A DNA stretch of 64,000 nt, from contig JAXQJY010000033.1 in the NCBI GenBank assembly GCA_037042185.1, forward strand, positions 1,178,001 through 1,242,000, read 5' to 3'. How positions within the stretch are numbered: position 1 is the first letter of the stretch; each line of letters starts with the position of its first letter. This document shows, one piece after another, positions 53,817 to 64,000 of the stretch. This DNA is from Sordariomycetes sp. S80-01Y (taxonomy: Eukaryota; Ascomycota; Sordariomycetes). Below the pieces are notes generated by a model. It ran no database searches. It was not told the DNA's origin and worked only from the letters and a program-made list of their open reading frames with translations. Both the position numbers and the translations under genes were made by a program.

Positions 53817-54912
53817 TCAGTGATTTTGCAGCCACGCCAGCATTTGGTCGTATGCTGTTGACTGCGCGTCCTTGATGGACTGGTCCTGGTACTCTCCAAC
53901 CACCGCGAAGCCTGGCACCATCAGCAAATGTCTCACATTACGTTGGAATATCAACTTACCGTGCGGCACGCCTGGGTATACTTGCACTTCATGCTCGAGG
54001 CTCGCGTCCGCCATGGCATCCTCGCCCGCTGAGCGAACCTCATCCGGGAACAAGGGATCATTCTCAACGCACACAAAGCTCAGTGGTGCCTTGAGCCCCT
54101 TGAAGTCATCGGGAATCACGCTCGCCGCGTGTGCCAAAGCTCCGGCCTTGATATACGGCCCCTCCGACTCCTTGGCACTCTCCTCATCGCCGCCAATCTT
54201 CTCATTCTCCTGCGCTAGCAGCATGACGAACCGCGCACCAACGCAATAGCCCGCGGCGTATATCCCATCTCCATGTCTGACAGACTCAGCGTAGTCCTCC
54301 CGCGCCTTCTCAATGACCTTGTGTAGGATTGGCATGACCTTGTCGGGTGTGACGCGCGCAAGCCACATATCGATGACGAAACTCTTGGTCGTCTCTGCGA
54401 CCCTCATCTTGATCTGTTCCAGCAACGAGGATGAGTCGTCAACCATGGCGGTTGCGCCTGGGGCGGTGTCGCCGCCGAACATGTCAGGCATGAGGACGAG
54501 GAAGCCTTCCGAGGCATACTTGTCAGCCTGGAGTTGGTTGTTGACGGACTTGATGCCAGTGCCGCCGGTGAGCAGGAGGAGAAGACGAGAGGGAGCATGG
54601 GGATAATCGGCGGGCTTCGAGATGTAGACCTGAACTGATGTTAGTTATGGGAGAAGCTCGAGAGGACGCAGGGGAGCGAACGTCGATGTCGTTGAGCTTG
54701 ATGATCTCTCCTGTCGATGACTGGCCGCTAGCTTTAGGACGTTAGACGCGACACAATCTCAGAAAAGAGTCCAACGCACGAGCTGGGCGGTCTGTCACGC
54801 AATGTTCGCCTGTTGCGGGCTGCGACGTTGTTTCGGCGGGAGTCTCGTCACCGACAGCGGCCTGTTGAGATGCGCTCTCGGGAGCTTTGTCAGGATTGTC
54901 GGTGTCGGCCAT
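53817..54912 (-). CDS. dienelactone hydrolase-like alpha/beta hydrolase
   Basis: Four exons (54912-54780, 54731-54682, 54629-53960, 53911-53817) give 315 residues. A Cys-Asp-His triad is visible: C190 in YAAGYCVGARFV, D252 in FVCVENDPLFP and H284 in YPGVPHGFAVVG, with the last motif joined only after splicing. The N-terminus includes HCVTDRPAP and GEIIKLNDIDVYISKPADYP, commonly seen in fungal members of this family. Such proteins hydrolyse lactones or small esters; the substrate is unknown. The acceptor of intron 1 is ambiguous: AAAG at 54732 (used here) or CTAG at 54728 with an alternative donor. The choice changes only one or two residues. The other introns (52 and 48 nt) are unambiguous. 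Confidence 0.88.
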
Positions 54913-55758
54913 TGTCGATGATTGATCGCGAGCGCGGTTGCAATAGATAGATGTTTGAAGAGCTCTTAATTAGGTGAAAGGTGACTTTAACACAGCAGGT
55001 TGGAAGGGGGTGGCGTTGTTGCGACGATATCCGCTGGCAGAGAGGACCCTGGACAGTTGCAGCATCACAGGCTGGTGCAGCTGCCGCGTCACGACCACTG
55101 TAAGCAGTGACTGGCGATCTCTGTGCCCCGGCCTACTTCTGATACTATTGCATGTCGAGGTATCTTATCTCTTAAATTTTCTAAAGCCAGACATTAAAGG
55201 AAAATGACATCTTATTTAGGAGCCAGTGCGGTACAACTTCCAGGAAGAGGTATTAGTCCCAACGACCCAGCTGTTCAAGCTCTGTTGCCCCTCAGTCAAG
55301 GAGGGGGGACAAAATTCAGACTGCAAGTGAGATCGCAGGCTCATCGAGAAGTCGCCAGAACAGAGTAAGAAGAGACTGTATCTGTCATTGATCATCACTC
55401 TAATATTAAGAAAGAGCCTAATCATTGTCCGTCAGTCTCCAAGAAGAAGAGGCTGCGTCGATTGGTCCAGTTCTCTGGGTGGTAATTCCTGCTGATGTAT
55501 TCCACGTTGGTCCATCTTTAATGTCTGTTCATGTGCTCCCCCTCTTTACATAAGCACAACCCCGCCAAAAGCTGTGTGCACTTTCACTAAACGCGCTCGA
55601 CGCGTCGCGCCTGTGGCTTGATGTCTACACCGTGAATCGCCCCTCGTCAACTTGCGTCCAACATTTCTCTCCTGCATCGAAGGGATTACCGCTCTGTACC
55701 CCGATCAGCTTCCTTATAATCTTCGGAGAGAGTTGACTGTTGACCACGAACGTTCATT
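54913..55758. other. divergent promoter region
   Basis: 846 bp between the hydrolase (minus) and RFA1 (plus). An AT-rich patch near 55165-55200 (CTTAAATTTTCTAAAG) is the only compositional feature. ACGCGCTCGACGCGTCGCGC at 55588-55607 contains ACGCGT, the MCB-type element that drives S-phase genes such as RFA1 in yeast. Its role here is inference. Confidence 0.45.
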
Positions 55759-57745
55759 ATGGAGCAAGCAGAGCAAGCGCTTTCGCGCGGCTCCCTGGAG
55801 TATGTCCATCCCATTCATGCATCTTGCGCTGGCTCCATCTCGTCCGGATGCTGACCGCTCGCGCAGAGCCATATTCAATGACACCGACAAGGCTGAGAAG
55901 ATGTTTCCCGTGCCCGTTCTACAAGTCCTCCAAGTCAAGCAGATGCAACCATCTGGAACAACGGGGGAGCGGTGGCGACTGGTAGTCAGCGATGGCCAGT
56001 ACTACGTCCAGACGATGCTCGCAACGAAGGCGAACCACGTTATTCACGAGGGTAAGCTTCAGCGCGGATGTGTTGTTCGCGTGAAACAATACCAGCCCAA
56101 CAACTTGAAGGGCAAGAAGTGAGTTTCCTCATGTGCCAGTTACGGCGAGGGCGACATACTAACATGGGTGCAGCATCCTCGTCATCCTTGACCTCGAAGT
56201 CATCGAGACCCTCGGCGTACACGAGAAAATCGGCAATCCGCAAGGCATGGACGCGAGCGCAGCAGCCCCAGAGCCCGCTGCCGCGGCCGGTGGTATCTCC
56301 GGCAACGACTTTTACGGCAAGAAGGAGAACGTCAAGCCAGAACCCAAGCAGATGCCATCACGACCTGCAGCTACCCACGCCGGCTCGACTATACATCCCA
56401 TCGAAGGTCTATCGCCCTTCACGCATAAGTGGACGATCAAGGCCCGCGTCACCTTGAAGTCAGATATCAAGACGTGGCACAAATCGACTGGCGAAGGCAA
56501 ACTCTTCAGCGTCAATCTTCTCGATGAGAGCGGCGAAATCAAGGCTACTGGGTTCAACGACCAGTGCGATGCCTTCTACGAGCTGCTACAAGAAGGTTCT
56601 GTCTACTACATCTCGACGCCTTGCCGGGTATCTCTCGCCAAGAAGCAATTCACGAACCTGCCCAACGATTACGAACTCACATTCGAGCGCGATACCGTGA
56701 TCGAAAAGGCCGAGGACCAAACGAGCGTGCCGCAAATGAGATTCAACTTTTGCACGATCAGCGAACTTCAGTCAGTGGAGAAGGACAATACCGTCGACAT
56801 GATCGGTGTCCTCAAGGATGTTGGCGAGGTATCGGAAATCATCTCGAAAAAGAATGGCACACCCTTCCAGAAGAGGGAGCTTACAATGGTTGATGATACA
56901 GGCTTCTCGGTCCGGGTCACCGTCTGGGGCAAGACGGCCAACAACTTCGACGCTCAACCTGAGTCCGTTGTTGCTTTCAAGGGGACCAAGGTCTCTGACT
57001 TCGGCGGCAAGAGCTTAAGTCTGCTGTCGTCTGGCAGCATGTCGGTCGACCCAGATATCCCGGATGCCCACAGGCTGAAGGGTTGGTACGATTCAGCAGG
57101 CCGCACCAGCGCCTTTGAGACACACAACAACATGGCCAGCATGAGCAACGCCGCTGGTCGTAAGGACGATCTGTACACCATCGCGAAGGTGAAGGAAGAT
57201 AACCTCGGTCACGATGACCAAGCCTACTTCTCAATCAAGGCAACCATCGTCTTTGTCAAACAGGACAACTTCGCCTACCCAGCTTGCCCAAGCCAGGGCT
57301 GCAACAACAAGAAAGTGACTCCTCTCGGCGATGGTACATGGCAATGTGAGAAATGCAACATCGCCCACGATAAACCAAACTACCGCTACATCCTCAACTT
57401 GAACGTTGCAGACTTCACCAGCCACCAGTGGCTGACCTGCTTCGACGAGAGCGCGAGGGTGATCATGGGCATGGACGCTAATCAATTGAACGAGCTGAAG
57501 GAGAACGATGACGCCGCGTTCCAAGCTGTTTTTGACGAGGCCACGCTCAAGAAGCTCTACTTCCGATGCAGGGCCAAGACCGACACTTACGGTGACACCC
57601 CTCGGTAAGCCATCTTTCCTTGGTCATTTGATACAATGCTAACGCGAGCAGTGTTCGCTACCAGGTTATGAGTGCCTCGACGCTTGATTGGAAGACGGAG
57701 GGCAACAAGCTCGCCGAGATGATCAAGCAACTTGAGGCGAGCTAA
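55759..57745 (+). CDS. RFA1: replication protein A large subunit (RPA1/Rfa1)
   Basis: Single-strand DNA-binding subunit of the RPA heterotrimer, acting in replication, repair and recombination. Exons 55759-55799, 55867-56118, 56174-57604 and 57652-57745 give 605 residues; introns are 67, 55 and 47 nt. The RPA70N domain (about 6-115) starts ALSRGSLEAIFNDTDKAEKM, with the split at exon 1/2, and ends LEVIETLGVHEKIG. A linker follows, then DBD-A and DBD-B (IEGLSPFTHKWTIKARVTLK onwards, then FCTISELQSVEKDNTVDMIG). DBD-C (about 430-600) has its four-Cys zinc ribbon at C469, C474, C489 and C492. The last exon supplies VRYQVMSASTLDWKTEGNKL. All four exons join in frame and agree with the family from end to end. 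Confidence 0.97.
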
Positions 57746-58044
57746 GGATCTTGTCAAGGTGTGCTTCCGGGGTAAGGCGGCGTCGGCGGTCCTGGTTTTG
57801 TACTGGTCTATGTCTATCTTTGACACGTGGTATGCGACTATGATCCCTCATGGATTTGACTTTATGTAGATTCAAATGGCCATCGTTGAGTATGGTACGC
57901 GGCTGTGCTGTCAGAAATACAGTAGTGCTGAGGCTTTCAAGGTCTCGCGTATCACTTGAGGAGATAATGAATGCAAATTCCACCTAGTCATTCCCATCGT
58001 AGCGGACGCCTTTCACTTTTTTTTGTTCCCATTTGTTTACTTGC

Positions 58045-59441
58045 TTACAGGGGCAACCTCTCGTGCTTCCAAGGGGTCTGGCCTTCACCCGTGCCGTAGC
58101 CCGTCGTAGGCTGGTAATCACCCCTGATCTTGTACTTGTAAATCGTCAAACCCTCCAGCCCGACGGGGCCACGCGAGTGAATCTTGTTCGTAGAGATACC
58201 GACCTCGGTGCCGAACCCATAACGCATACCGTCGGCAAGACGGCTGGAGGCATTCCAGTACACACCGGCGGAGTCTACCTCGTTCATGAAGCGCTCGGCC
58301 TCGGCCTTGTCAGAGGTGAAGATGACATCGGTGTGGTGTGAGCCGTGGGCATTGATATGGGCCATGGCTTCCGAGATGCCAGGGACTACCTTGACGGAGA
58401 TGGTCAGGGAGAGGTTCTCGGTGTCGTAGTCCTCGGGTTTGGCATCGACGACGGCGCCTTCGGGGAGGGACGAGCCCGACAGAGCGGCTTTGCTGGCGGG
58501 ATCGCACTTCAGGGTGACGCCCTTTCCGGCGAGGGCCGCAGCGACGGCGGGGAAGTGAGTTGGCAGGGCGGTGTCCTGAACGAGGAGCGTCTCCATGGCG
58601 TTACAGGCGGCGGGGTAGCTCGTCTTTGAATCGACGATGGCAGTGACGGCCTTCTCCTTGTCCGCGCTCGCAGTGAGGTACCCGTGACAGATGCCGTCGG
58701 CATGGCCCAAGACGGGGATCTTGGTAGAGCTCTTGATGTACCTGACCAGCTCGTTGCCGCCCCTGGGGATGACGAGATCAATGTAACGGTCCTGGCTCAG
58801 GAGCGAGGCGATGACGTCCCTGGCGGTGACGAGCTGGATGGCGGCATTGGGAACGTCCGTCTTCTCGAGGGCGGAGGAGATGACGCGGGAGATGGCCTTG
58901 AAGGACTCGGTGGACTCCTTGCCGCCCTTGAGGATGGCGGCGTTACCGGATTTTATGGCTAGGGAGGCGATGTTGGCGATGACTTCAGGGCGCGCTTCGA
59001 AGATGATGAGCAGAACACCGATGGGGCACGAGACTCGCTCCATTGTGAGGTCGTCGGCGAGTTTGCTGCGCATCTGGACGTTGCCGACTGTTCGCCATGT
59101 TAGCAGAGATCCCACCACCAGCGGCCAGCGGCGAGCGTACTTGGGTCTTCCAGGTCCCTCACGTCGAGGATACCCTTCAACATCTCATCCCACTTCCCCT
59201 TCTTGTTCAGATCCAACCTCGACACCAGAGCCTGGCTCAACGAGCCATCCTTGGCAGCCTCCTTGGCCAGCTCCAGATCCTTGGCATTGGCGGACAGGAT
59301 GTCGTCCTTGTTCGCCTGCAGGGCGCTGTGAATCGTCTCGAGCGCGGCGTTGCGCGCGGAAGCTGGGAGGGTCGCGAGGGTGAAGGACGCGGTCTTTGCG
59401 GATGAGGCAGCCTCCTCGGGAGAGGCAGCTGTGAGAGACAT
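58045..59441 (-). CDS. PRO2: gamma-glutamyl phosphate reductase (proline biosynthesis)
   Basis: Glutamate-5-semialdehyde dehydrogenase, which reduces gamma-glutamyl phosphate with NADPH in the second step of proline synthesis. Two exons (59441-59141 and 59087-58045) give 447 residues, the normal length; the 53 nt intron has donor GTACGC and acceptor GAACAG. The junction rebuilds DLEDPIGNVQMRSKLADDL. The family is marked by CPIGVLLIIFEARPEVIANI, GNAAILKGGKES, LVIPRGGNELVRYIKSST and the active-site Cys C262 in TSYPAACNAMETLL. Near the C-terminus come AMAHINAHGSHHTDVIFTSD and VGISTNKIHSRGPVGLEGLT, also canonical. No targeting signal is seen, so it is probably cytosolic. Confidence 0.96.
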
Positions 59442-59866
59442 GGCGGCAGGTCCTGAAGGGGTGATCTAAGGGTTTGAGAGAAAATTGAGGGACAATGGGA
59501 TAGAATGCCAGATATGAGATATAAATGCTGAGTCTGCGTCACATGCGCAACGCCGTGAAGTGAGGCATAAGAAGGGTCGGATGGTGGGGCAGCGCTCAGC
59601 GCCCCGCGGTCGCTCCAATGTAGAGTGACGTAGTGGCACCGCGAAGAATTATTGGCACGGGCGGCGGCATCCTTGGGTGAGAAGCAGAAAAATTTGACCC
59701 TGAGGTGCATCTGAACATGTCAGAGCCAATAATGGCCTATTGTTGGGCGGCCTGGACAATAAGGACGGTTGGAATCGGCCACTCGTCCCCCACGGACGGC
59801 TATATAGCACACATTAGCGCCATGTCTGGCCAAGCACGGATAGGGATCCAATTCCTCTCATCCACA
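59442..59866. other. intergenic between PRO2 and tRNA-Asn
   Basis: 425 bp holding the PRO2 promoter and the 5' flank of the tRNA gene. No open frame with protein-like features. A TATATAG run at about 59800-59806, roughly 60 bases ahead of the tRNA, could help RNA polymerase III initiation. Confidence 0.4.
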
Positions 59867-59950
59867 TCCCCTGTGGCCCAGCTGGCTAAGGCGTCCGACT
59901 GTTACTAAGACATAATCGGGAGATCGACAGTTCGATCCTGTCCGGGGGAG
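59867..59950 (+). tRNA. tRNA-Asn (anticodon GUU) with 10-base intron
   Basis: A cloverleaf folds cleanly. The acceptor stem TCCCCTG pairs with CGGGGGA (one U-G pair) and the discriminator is G59950, as in eukaryotic tRNA-Asn. The D-arm is GCCCAGCTGGCTAAGGC. The anticodon stem TCCGA pairs with TCGGG. The T-arm GACAG TTCGATC CTGTC has the B-box. The anticodon loop is too long unless a 10-nt intron, CTAAGACATA, is removed after position 37, leaving loop CTGTTAA with anticodon GTT. This is the canonical intron place. A TTTT termination signal follows at 59956. Confidence 0.92.
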
Positions 59951-60643
59951 CAAGCTTTTGCTTTTTGAATGGGTAGAGGTCTGCTGTTCCCAGATGCAGG
60001 GACAGCAACTCTCTTTTTGGCATTGTGTTTGCTCAAGAGCCTTGTCCATCCTCCTCCGTAGAGGCTCGGGGCCGGACATGCAAATCCGGGAAACGCTGGA
60101 GCTGTGAAAGGGCTCGGAAATAATACGATAGAAGAGGCTGCCCCTCGTGCGCCTTTCGCTCCGAGTCGTGCTCCGATCCGAGGCCCGGCGTCCCCTCCCT
60201 CCCCTTAGGTTGCCGAATCAATCTAAACAACACCATCAATGACGGCGCTGCCGTTATACCCGCCTCCTCTCCGCACTCCCTCTTCAGAGAGATGGTGCAC
60301 TTCCCGTCACCACAATGGGAGACCCTGGACGCCGGCCTCGCCCCGGTCTTGGCGCCTCGAATGGACCATCTATGACTCCGGATATCCCAACGGCCAGTTC
60401 CACTCACCTGCCGGATACAGTTCCGATTCCAACTGCACCGAGTGGTGATGGGATCGAACTCTTCCTTGTATTATTTTTTTGCCTTCTTTCCTGTTGCTTG
60501 CAGCCATTGACCGGTGTCGCTCTCTTCATTGCCGCGCGTCAGACTCAATTCGTATCCTTAGACGGACATAACATCCTTCTGCTGGGACGGCCTGCCTTGA
60601 AGCCAAGGTCTTTGTCGGGCCTTTGCCGACCTCGGCGCCGACC
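59951..60643. other. intergenic, promoter of the DHA1 transporter
   Basis: 693 bp after the tRNA terminator. Open frames (for example from ATG 60239) lack transporter or other domains and probably belong to the 5' leader. A pyrimidine-rich run (ATTATTTTTTTGCCTTC) near 60470-60490 precedes the start. Confidence 0.4.
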
Positions 60644-62520
60644 ATGGTCGCCGAATCCGACCCAGAGAAGGGCCATGCCAGGCGAAGCTCGGAACTCGAG
60701 AGGCCACTGTCGCGGACGCTGTCACACGCCTCAAGGACGACAGAAGGCCAGGATGAGGGCGACGACGATGACCGCTCGGTGAGGGAGAAGCATGAGGACG
60801 GGGACCGAGCGTCGCGCCACGAGAATGACCTCTACCCAGCCGCTACCCTTGGCGAACCGTCGGGTGACGGCATATATGCCTGCGAGGAGACCTGCTCGCC
60901 GTGTCGGACCAGGTCGAGAGCTTCTTCGATGAGGTCACGGCCCGTGAGTATCGTTCCTCGTGCCAAGAGGAGGGGCCTCTTTGGACGCTTCACCGTGATC
61001 CCCGAGGTGGAAAAGCCTTATGACTACAAGAACTCTACAAAGTGGACCATAACGGCAGCCATTGCCCTTGCAACGGCGGCAGCGCCCATGGGCTCTTCCA
61101 TCTTCTACCGTGAGTTGACAGACCCCTTCCAGGCTTCCAGGGTCAACTCACTGACACTAGTCCCCCAGCTGCTCTGCCCTCTCTCTCAAGTGAGCTCGGC
61201 GCCACGCCAACCATCACCAACATGTCCGTGGCTCTGTACATGCTAAGCATGTCCATCTTCCCCTTGTGGTGGTCCGCCTTCTCGGAGCAGTACGGTCGGC
61301 GGTCCATCTACCTCGTCTCCTTCGCCTTGAATGTCGTCTTCAACATCCTCTGCGCCACGAGCATCAACATGCCGATGCTCATCGTCTTTCGGCTCTGCGG
61401 AGGCGGCGCGTCTGCGAGCGTCCAGGCCGTCGGCGCAGGGACCATTGCCGACATCTGGGAGTCCTTCGAGAGGGGCAGGGCCATGAGCCTGTTCTATCTC
61501 GGTCCGCTGCTGGGCCCGCTGATAGCGCCCATCGTTGGTGGTGTGCTGGTGCAAGAGCTGGGCTGGCAGGCGACGATGTGGTACCTCGTCATATACGGCT
61601 TCTGCTGCTTCCTGCTGCTGTTCTTCCTGCTGCCCGAGACTCTGGTGCAGAGGAAGCCCGAGCCGCGGCAGACAGAGACGGACCTGAGCAGGATGTCGAC
61701 AAGGGAGTCTGCCAAGGTGAAGACCAGGAAGTTTGGAACCACGCTCAAGCGATACCTCATCGACCCCCTGAGCGTTTTGCTCTTCTTGCGGTTTCCGCCG
61801 GTCTTGATCACCGTCTTGATCGCGGCCATCGCATTCGGCGCGCTGTTCATCGCCAATATCGCCATCCAGAAAGGCTTCGCCGAGTCCCCTTACAACTACA
61901 GCCAGATCATCATAGGCGTTCTGTACGCTCCGCCGGGTGCAGGATACATCACGGCATCCTTCTTCGGTGGCAAGTGGATCGATCGGATCATGGCGAGGGA
62001 GGCGAAGAAGGCAAACCGATACGACGAGCAGGGCAAGCTCATCCTACTCCCCGAGGACCGCATGAGGGAGAATATGTGGATCGCCAACACGGTGTACCCG
62101 TTGTCGTTGCTCGTCTTCGGATGGACGCTGGCATACGGAATCCATGTCTCTGTGCCATGCATAGCGCTGTACCTGTTCGGTGTTTCATCCATGCTCGTCT
62201 TCGTGAGTCCCCCGCCCTTTTCCCCCAACAAGAGACAGCAAACTGACAGCCGGCAACAGGCCGCCGCGACCACCATGCTCACGGAGTTCGTCCGCAAGAA
62301 GTCCTCGGCGGGTGTGGCGGTAAACAACTTCGTCCGCAACATCCTCTCGTGCGTCGGCACCGTAGTCGCGAACCCCTGGATCAACGCCGTGGGCGTCGGC
62401 TGGGTCTTCACCACAATCACCATCTTCTGCATGATTTTTGGCTTCCTGGGCATCTGGTTGCTCAGGAGATACGCTCAGCCCTGGAGGGCAAAGATGGACA
62501 AGGCTTTAGAGAATATCTAG
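60644..62520 (+). CDS. DHA1-family MFS drug/polyamine:H+ antiporter (Qdr3-like)
   Basis: Twelve-span major facilitator, 586 residues from exons 60644-61109, 61169-62202 and 62260-62520; introns are 59 and 57 nt. The N-terminus is a long hydrophilic, charged cytosolic tail (about 130 residues). Membrane span 1 begins at WTITAAIALATAAAPMGSSI. Splicing restores IFYPALPSLSSELGATPTIT, the usual TM1-TM2 loop. Motif A appears as WWSAFSEQYGRRSIYLVSF and the antiporter motif C as GPLLGPLIAPIVGGVL. A central loop of about 70 residues separates the halves. YNYSQIIIGVLYAPPGAGYI is typical of the Qdr/Dtr1 branch. Intron 2 is 57 nt without stops, so an unspliced reading also stays open. Expected at the plasma membrane; substrates may be polyamines, azoles or other drugs, or organic acids. 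Confidence 0.9.
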
Positions 62521-62604
62521 GGACTCGCAACAGAATACATTGGGCTGAAAGGTGTTCTTGTACATACAGTCTGGTATCATTTCCCGTACACCGTCTATCT
62601 GAAT

Positions 62605-63756
62605 TTAGGCGAACAACCTGCCAATAGCGTCAGCACCGACATTTCCTCCGCTGAAGATGACACCCAGATCCCAGCCTTCCTCGCCCCCTTCCCTCTCGAC
62701 CATGCTTCTGAAATCCTCGTCAAACAGCGCAACGGCCAACCCCACGCAGGCACTCGGCTCAACCACCAGCTTGAACCTCTCGAGGACCAACCGCATGGCC
62801 GCCTTGATCTCGTCCTCGGTAACGCTGTAGAAGCCGCTGACAAGCTTGCGCTCGTAGATGACCCCCCAGGGGTGAACACCCACCGGCGTCCGCAGCCCAT
62901 CCGCAACAGTCATCGTCGATACGCTCTCCACCCTCTTGCCGGACTCGTAGCCTCTCTTCCCATCATCCGCCCCCTGGAATATGGGTTCCGCGCCAAAGAC
63001 CTTTATCCCCGTCCCCTCGCAGCTCAAAGCGACGCCGCTCAGCATCCCGCCTCCACCGCAAGGCGCAATCACGGCATCCAAGCTCCCCTTACCCGCTTTC
63101 TTCGTCACCTCGGCTCTGAATATGTCATTCCCAGCCATCATCTCCTTCACCTGGTCTTGAAGCTCCAGGCCCATCGTCCCCTGGCCGAGCATAATATCAG
63201 GGTGGTCGTACGGCGGCACCAGCCGCGCCCCGGTCTCCTTGATGATCCTGTCGGCTACAGCCTCCCGCTCCACGCTCGTGCTCCCGCTGAAGATGACGTT
63301 GGCGCCGTATCCCTTGGTAGCAGCAATCTTCTGCGGGATGCTTATCTCCGGCATTACGATGTGAGCCGTGATGCCGCTCTCCTTGGCTGCCAGCGCCAAA
63401 GCCTGAGCGTGGTTCCCCGAGCTGTGGGTGACGACGCCCTTCTCCCTGCCTCCGTTCTCGAGCCACCCAGGCTCCTTCTTGAGCCGCTCGATGGCGTGGA
63501 AAGCCCCGCGGGCCTTGAAGGCCCCGATGCGCTGCAGGTTCTCGCACTTGAACCACAGGCGGAGCTTAGGGGCGGCCGGCGTGCGGCCCTCCCAGCGCGT
63601 TCCTGCGAGGTTTGAGGGTGAGCGAGGCCTCGAGGCTTCTAGGTCGAGGGTGCGGTTTGTGAGGACGGGCGTGTAGTGGACGTGGGGTTTCACGAGTTTG
63701 TGGGCTTCAGCTACTGAGGAGCGGCTTAAGGGGAGGCAGGTTGACAGGTCGGCCAT
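62605..63756 (-). CDS. serine racemase/threonine dehydratase-type PLP enzyme
   Basis: Fold-type II PLP enzyme, single exon, 383 residues. The PLP-binding lysine is K81 in FKCENLQRIGAFKARGAFHA. The Ser-Ser-Gly-Asn-His loop HSSGNHAQALALAA binds the substrate carboxylate, and the phosphate-binding Gly loop is APCGGGGMLSGVAL. YDHPDIMLGQGTMGLE and SGGNVGADAI complete the family pattern. There is no C-terminal regulatory ACT domain, so it is a catabolic or racemase-type member like mammalian serine racemase or yeast Sry1 (3-hydroxyaspartate dehydratase), not the biosynthetic Ilv1. Two insertions (RPRSPSNLAGTRWEGRTPAAP and KKEPGWLENGGREK) lengthen it relative to short members. It ends 84 bp from the transporter gene, tail to tail. 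Confidence 0.92.
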   Translation of the reverse strand: MADLSTCLPLSRSSVAEAHKLVKPHVHYTPVLTNRTLDLEASRPRSPSNLAGTRWEGRTPAAPKLRLWFKCENLQRIGAFKARGAFHAIERLKKEPGWLENGGREKGVVTHSSGNHAQALALAAKESGITAHIVMPEISIPQKIAATKGYGANVIFSGSTSVEREAVADRIIKETGARLVPPYDHPDIMLGQGTMGLELQDQVKEMMAGNDIFRAEVTKKAGKGSLDAVIAPCGGGGMLSGVALSCEGTGIKVFGAEPIFQGADDGKRGYESGKRVESVSTMTVADGLRTPVGVHPWGVIYERKLVSGFYSVTEDEIKAAMRLVLERFKLVVEPSACVGLAVALFDEDFRSMVEREGGEEGWDLGVIFSGGNVGADAIGRLFA

Positions 63757-64000
63757 GGCGACGGGTGAGTGAGGTGAGGCAGCAGTTTGATATCAAGCGC
63801 ACAGTCGAGAGCGGATGTTGAGAGCAGCGTAATTGGGATCAGTGTAAAGAACGACAAGCCTGACTCTATGATGGACCAAGATGTGGCGTTGCGATGGGGA
63901 AGCCAAAAGTCCATGTATAACCGAATATGCAGGGTCGTGGGACATGTGCGAGGTACTGGACCGGCCTGCCTGTTGCGGCAATTAGCTCCATGTCTTGGCT

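Noticed and set aside
61266-62246. 326-codon frame overlapping the transporter in another register
   Set aside because: Arg/His-rich shadow of the transporter exon; the transporter frame carries all the family motifs.
53817-63756. Possible biosynthetic gene cluster at the right end (hydrolase, reductase, transporter, PLP enzyme)
   Set aside because: Housekeeping genes (RFA1, PRO2) and a tRNA lie between, and there is no backbone synthase or pathway regulator.

Overview
The window looks like nuclear DNA of a filamentous ascomycete (Pezizomycotina), most probably a Sordariomycete. The coding regions are broken by 33 short introns (47 to 108 nt) with GTRNGT-type donors, CTAAC/CTGAC-like branch points and YAG acceptors. 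The gene set includes fungal markers such as the APSES regulator StuA, a four-ZZ NBR1 and a fungal-type TACC protein. Genus cannot be fixed from the sequence. I find 23 protein-coding genes and one tRNA. I see no convincing transposon, virus-like element, CRISPR array or rRNA.

Layout. 0-8.3 kb: an unassigned three-exon gene, 20S proteasome alpha1, a WKF-domain nucleolar-type protein, a phytanoyl-CoA dioxygenase-like enzyme and a four-span membrane protein. 8.9-20 kb: an omega-amidase-like nitrilase, the autophagy receptor NBR1, an ArfGAP/UBA protein rich in NPF motifs and a GT90 glycosyltransferase. 20.7-28.4 kb: a disordered nuclear-type protein, a LAMTOR2/roadblock-like protein, an amidohydrolase and a TACC-like coiled-coil protein. 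29.5-41.2 kb: stuA followed by about 9.5 kb of gene-free upstream DNA. 41.2-49 kb: a small BRCT protein, an ACSS3-type acyl-CoA synthetase with a peroxisomal SKL tail and a GPI-anchored wall protein. 52.7-63.8 kb: a quinone oxidoreductase, a dienelactone-hydrolase-like protein, RPA1, the proline enzyme Pro2, tRNA-Asn, a DHA1 transporter and a serine racemase/dehydratase.

The genes are single transcription units, alternating in strand. They do not form an operon-like or biosynthetic cluster: no PKS, NRPS or terpene synthase is present. Functional links are loose: NBR1 (selective autophagy and pexophagy in other eukaryotes), a TORC1-scaffold-like roadblock protein and a peroxisome-targeted synthetase share a region but probably not a pathway.

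The most interesting signals are regulatory or structural. The stuA leader has a predicted 5'UTR intron and a single 46-codon uORF whose stop overlaps the StuA start codon. Three introns are multiples of three and free of stops, so retention would insert residues; one lies inside a zinc finger of NBR1. No clearly new multi-gene system was found. Exon boundaries were worked out by hand from reading frames and splice consensus, and homology calls come from recognised motifs, not from searches.
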